From: Planctomycetota bacterium
Lineage (GTDB): Bacteria; Planctomycetota; MHYJ01; JACQXL01; JACRIJ01
NCBI GenBank assembly: GCA_016220095.1
Contig: JACRIJ010000104.1
Location: forward strand, 1 to 64,000
DNA: 64,000 nt
Direction of reading: 5' to 3'
Shown here: positions 60,002 through 64,000 of the stretch, in pieces
Position numbering within the stretch: position 1 is the first letter of the stretch
Layout: each line of letters begins with the position of its first letter
Made by a program: the position numbers and the translations under genes
Notes under the pieces: model-generated
What the model saw: the letters and a program-made list of their open reading frames with translations, nothing else
What the model was told of the DNA's origin: nothing
Databases searched by the model: none

Positions 60002-61180
60002 ATGAGCAATCCGTTAAAGGAATACGTTTCCGCTGTTATTTCAGGGCGGTTTCGGCAGTTCGGTTGCGACCCGGGGGATGGACCGGGTTTGAAAAACATA
60101 AACAAGCCGGAACTCATAGAATTCATTATCGCCGAAGGGCTTGCGCCGGTCATATATGATTTGTGCGGGCATGGAGATCCCTTGTCTTTGTTTGGCAAAT
60201 GCCTTCATCAGGCGTACTTGCAAACCGCGATGCGCAATACCCTTTTGTTTTCTGAGTTCGCGAAAATAGCGGAACAGGCAAAATTTCCTGTCATGCCGCT
60301 CAAGGGTGCATTCCTGACAATGAAGGTGTATGGCAATCCTAACCTGCGGCCCATGCAGGATATTGATGTACTTGTGAAAAAACAGGACGTTACGGCAATG
60401 GAAACGCTTCTGCGGGAACGCGGATACGGGCGGCTGGAGGCATGCGTGCAGGATGAAAAATGCAAAATGAAGAATGAAGAACGGACGCGGTTTCCGGGCA
60501 TCGGGCTTATAAATGAACAAACACGCAGTCCCGCGTATTCAATCAATTCAATCTACCTGCGCAAGTACATTGACGGCAATAAATACCTGTTCTCGGACGT
60601 ACATGTGCACTGGCATTGGATTAACGCGTCATATTATTTGAATTTTGAAAAAATAGATATTGACGAAATATGGAAAACTGCGCGTGAGATTGAGTGGCAG
60701 AATGGAACGAAAGCCTATGCGGTGCCGGACGAACTATTGCTTCTGCATCTGGCCGAACATAATCTCAAACACAATTTCCGCAAGATGGTTAAATTGCTTG
60801 ACGTGGCGATGGTATTGAAGAAATGCAGTATGGATTGGGATAGGGTGGAACGATATGCGCGTCAATTCAATCTCATCAAGCCGTTGCTATATACGTTGAT
60901 TTTTACGGAAGACGCGTTTCCGGGCGCAGTGCCAGCGGGAATTATCCGGCGTTTTGATTGCGGGCCGCGGACGCATTTGGAATTACGGTTTGAAAGGATG
61001 ATAAAAAGCGGCGTGCGTAAGACGGGGATGAATTGGCTGGTGTATCAGAGCATGTGCGGGGGCGGTTATGGACGTCTGAAAACGGCCGTTCGCCTTGCCG
61101 CGTCGCTGTTCTGCCGCAAAGGCGGATTGGGCCGCTTGGCCGGGGCCGTGGATATATTTCCTATGAGGGTTCTTTCCTGA
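60002..61180 (+). CDS. Nucleotidyltransferase-family protein with in-frame repeat insertion
   Basis: 392 aa, of the uncharacterised nucleotidyltransferase group often found with surface polysaccharide genes (NTP_transf_5-like). Core: MPLKGAFLTMKVYGNPNLRPMQDIDVLV with the D-x-D metal motif. A later His-rich part reads VHVHWHWINASYY and LLLHLAEHNLKH. Residues about 150-178 (QDEKCKMKNEERTRFPGIG...) are a family B dispersed repeat, read in frame. The same peptide EKxKMKNEER is in BioF. The rest of the domain continues on both sides, so the gene is probably functional. Confidence 0.8.
   Translation: MSNPLKEYVSAVISGRFRQFGCDPGDGPGLKNINKPELIEFIIAEGLAPVIYDLCGHGDPLSLFGKCLHQAYLQTAMRNTLLFSEFAKIAEQAKFPVMPLKGAFLTMKVYGNPNLRPMQDIDVLVKKQDVTAMETLLRERGYGRLEACVQDEKCKMKNEERTRFPGIGLINEQTRSPAYSINSIYLRKYIDGNKYLFSDVHVHWHWINASYYLNFEKIDIDEIWKTAREIEWQNGTKAYAVPDELLLLHLAEHNLKHNFRKMVKLLDVAMVLKKCSMDWDRVERYARQFNLIKPLLYTLIFTEDAFPGAVPAGIIRRFDCGPRTHLELRFERMIKSGVRKTGMNWLVYQSMCGGGYGRLKTAVRLAASLFCRKGGLGRLAGAVDIFPMRVLS
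60451..60540. repeat. Family B repeat, copy inside the nucleotidyltransferase coding sequence
   Basis: GGATGAAAAATGCAAAATGAAGAATGAAGAACGGACGCGG then TTTCCGGGCATCGGGC. The first 35 nt match the copies at 15,466 and 15,784. The repeat is encoded in the same frame as the BioF copy, giving the same peptide. Confidence 0.8.
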
Positions 61181-61307
61181 GCAAATAAAACATAAACCAG
61201 ACAGGTATGCAGAGAAGCAATAGTAACAGCGTTAGAATTGCTATTGCCATCCAATTAGGCATTTTGCCGATAAAGTCAAATTTCGCAAAAAGCGTAGAAC
61301 TTATTGC
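61161..61307 (-). CDS. Possible small membrane protein opposite ligA start
   Basis: The minus-strand ORF has a hydrophobic stretch MPNWMAIAILTLLLLLLCIPVWFMFYLL followed by a basic tail, compatible with a single-TM peptide of about 49 aa if started at the internal ATG (MAISSTLFAKFDF). There is no convincing ribosome site, and its 3' end overlaps the nucleotidyltransferase gene by about 20 nt. It is listed as uncertain. Confidence 0.25.
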   Translation of the reverse strand, partial: AISSTLFAKFDFIGKMPNWMAIAILTLLLLLLCIPVWFMFYLLRKEPS

Positions 61308-61327
61308 CATCCATGCGGCGAAAATAC

Positions 61328-63380
<2,053 letters not shown>

Positions 63381-63432
63381 ATTTAAAATTTCAGATTCAA
63401 GAATTAAGGTTTTTGTTGAAAGTCTGGTACTT

Positions 63433-64000
63433 ATGCGCAAAAAAAACATAATTTATTTTTTCCTGAGCTTATTAATGTTTTCCGGCCTGCGGGCCGATGA
63501 ACCGGTTGAGCCGAAATCCGCGTTGAACGATTCCCAGCCGCACGTCTTGAGCGAGATACTCCAGGCCATAACGGATCCTGTCATGTGCATCGCAAGAACC
63601 GATGCGGACAATGACGGCTCGGATGACATTGTCTTGGTAACATTGAATAACAAAATACTAGCATTGCTTGCGCAGGAATCCCTTGATTTCGACGGCAATA
63701 AAACAATTTCCTTTATCGTAAAGCCGGTGACTCCGCCAGTTATTCCGAAGCCGCCGGAGAAAACTGATCCGGAATTAACCCCGCCGAATAGAGAGCCCAT
63801 GCTGGTCACGGCTGTTATTGCGGACATTAACAACGATGAATATGACGATATAATTCTCGCGTACGCCGGCACGGAGTCATCTCCCGTAAGAATTCTCTGC
63901 GGAAACAGCAACGGCGAATATTCCGACGAATCCGAAGGCATTTTGCCGCACCTTGACATTGCCGCGCCGGCATTATTGAAAACTGCGGATGTAGATTCAG
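63433..64000 (+). CDS. FG-GAP surface protein, paralogue of gene 9435 (5' part, runs off window)
   Basis: Not in the ORF track because it has no stop before the window end. My translation from ATG 63,433 gives about 189 residues with a signal peptide (MRKKNIIYFFLSLLMFSGLRA). NDSQPHVLSEILQAITDPV matches TDSKPHFLNDIISAVASPV in the 9435 protein, then DNDGSDDIVLVTLNN, DINNDEYDDIILAYAGTESSPVRILCGNSNGEYSD and so on, also matching. It has FG-GAP calcium loops. The antisense ORF 63,453-63,959 is its shadow. Confidence 0.85.
   Translation, partial: MRKKNIIYFFLSLLMFSGLRADEPVEPKSALNDSQPHVLSEILQAITDPVMCIARTDADNDGSDDIVLVTLNNKILALLAQESLDFDGNKTISFIVKPVTPPVIPKPPEKTDPELTPPNREPMLVTAVIADINNDEYDDIILAYAGTESSPVRILCGNSNGEYSDESEGILPHLDIAAPALLKTADVDS

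Noticed and set aside
60002-61180. Nucleotidyltransferase as a pseudogene because of the repeat
   Set aside because: The frame is open throughout and the domain continues on both sides of the insertion.
63453-63959. 168-aa antisense ORF near the window end
   Set aside because: It is the shadow of the unfinished sense-strand FG-GAP protein that starts at 63,433.

Overview
The window reads like the chromosome of an anaerobic Gram-negative bacterium with a respiratory, probably metal- or mineral-facing lifestyle. Evidence for this is a four-subunit pyruvate:ferredoxin oxidoreductase, rubredoxin / flavodiiron / ferritin-like oxygen-defence genes, five large multihaem c-type cytochromes, system II cytochrome maturation (ResB/CcsA), many lipoproteins and an outer-membrane barrel. 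I cannot place it in a phylum from sequence alone. The split ATP synthase operon and the dense intergenic palindromes would fit one of the uncultured PVC or Omnitrophota-like lineages, but that is a guess. No rRNA, tRNA or CRISPR array was seen.

Layout. 1-3.6 kb: por operon (gamma, delta, alpha, beta) behind a near-consensus promoter. 3.8-6.7 kb: a two-component pair, a membrane histidine kinase with a periplasmic CxxCH haem site and an NtrC-type activator. 6.9-14.4 kb: a repeat-rich lipoprotein on the minus strand, a 1446-aa FG-GAP/cohesin-like surface protein and a small exported protein. 14.5-15.8 kb: a BioF-type synthase carrying an in-frame dispersed repeat. 16.2-36 kb: the most distinctive block. 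It holds cytochromes with about 6, 19, 22, 26 and 16 haem motifs, two exported NHL propellers, ResB and CcsA, a B12-type radical SAM enzyme, an outer-membrane barrel with an inserted NHL propeller, two CsgG-like lipoproteins and a UbiA prenyltransferase. Together these look like a trans-envelope electron conduit with its own maturation genes. 36-40.3 kb: rubredoxin, flavodiiron protein, ferritin-like protein, PncC/CinA-type amidase, exported esterase. 40.8-42.1 kb: AT-rich DUF488 pair. 42.1-47 kb: atpI-B-E-F-F-H-A with no gamma, beta or epsilon genes following. The c subunit carries a sodium-type ligand pattern. 47.3-52.2 kb: a degenerate beta-carbonic-anhydrase relative, NfeD-like protein, flotillin, a cut-down SPFH protein and an RpoA-CTD/sigma-4 fusion. 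52.3-55.8 kb: an AT-rich restriction-modification island. 55.8-64 kb: metallophosphoesterase, gyrA (minus), nucleotidyltransferase, ligA, and the 5' end of a second copy of the FG-GAP surface protein.

Two themes cut across the genes. First, intergenic DNA is packed with many families of short repeats and palindromes, and one family has entered two unrelated coding regions in frame, leaving the shared peptide EKxKMKNEER, much as Rickettsia palindromic elements do. Second, several genes start about 6-10 nt after a good -10 box with no Shine-Dalgarno, so they are probably leaderless.
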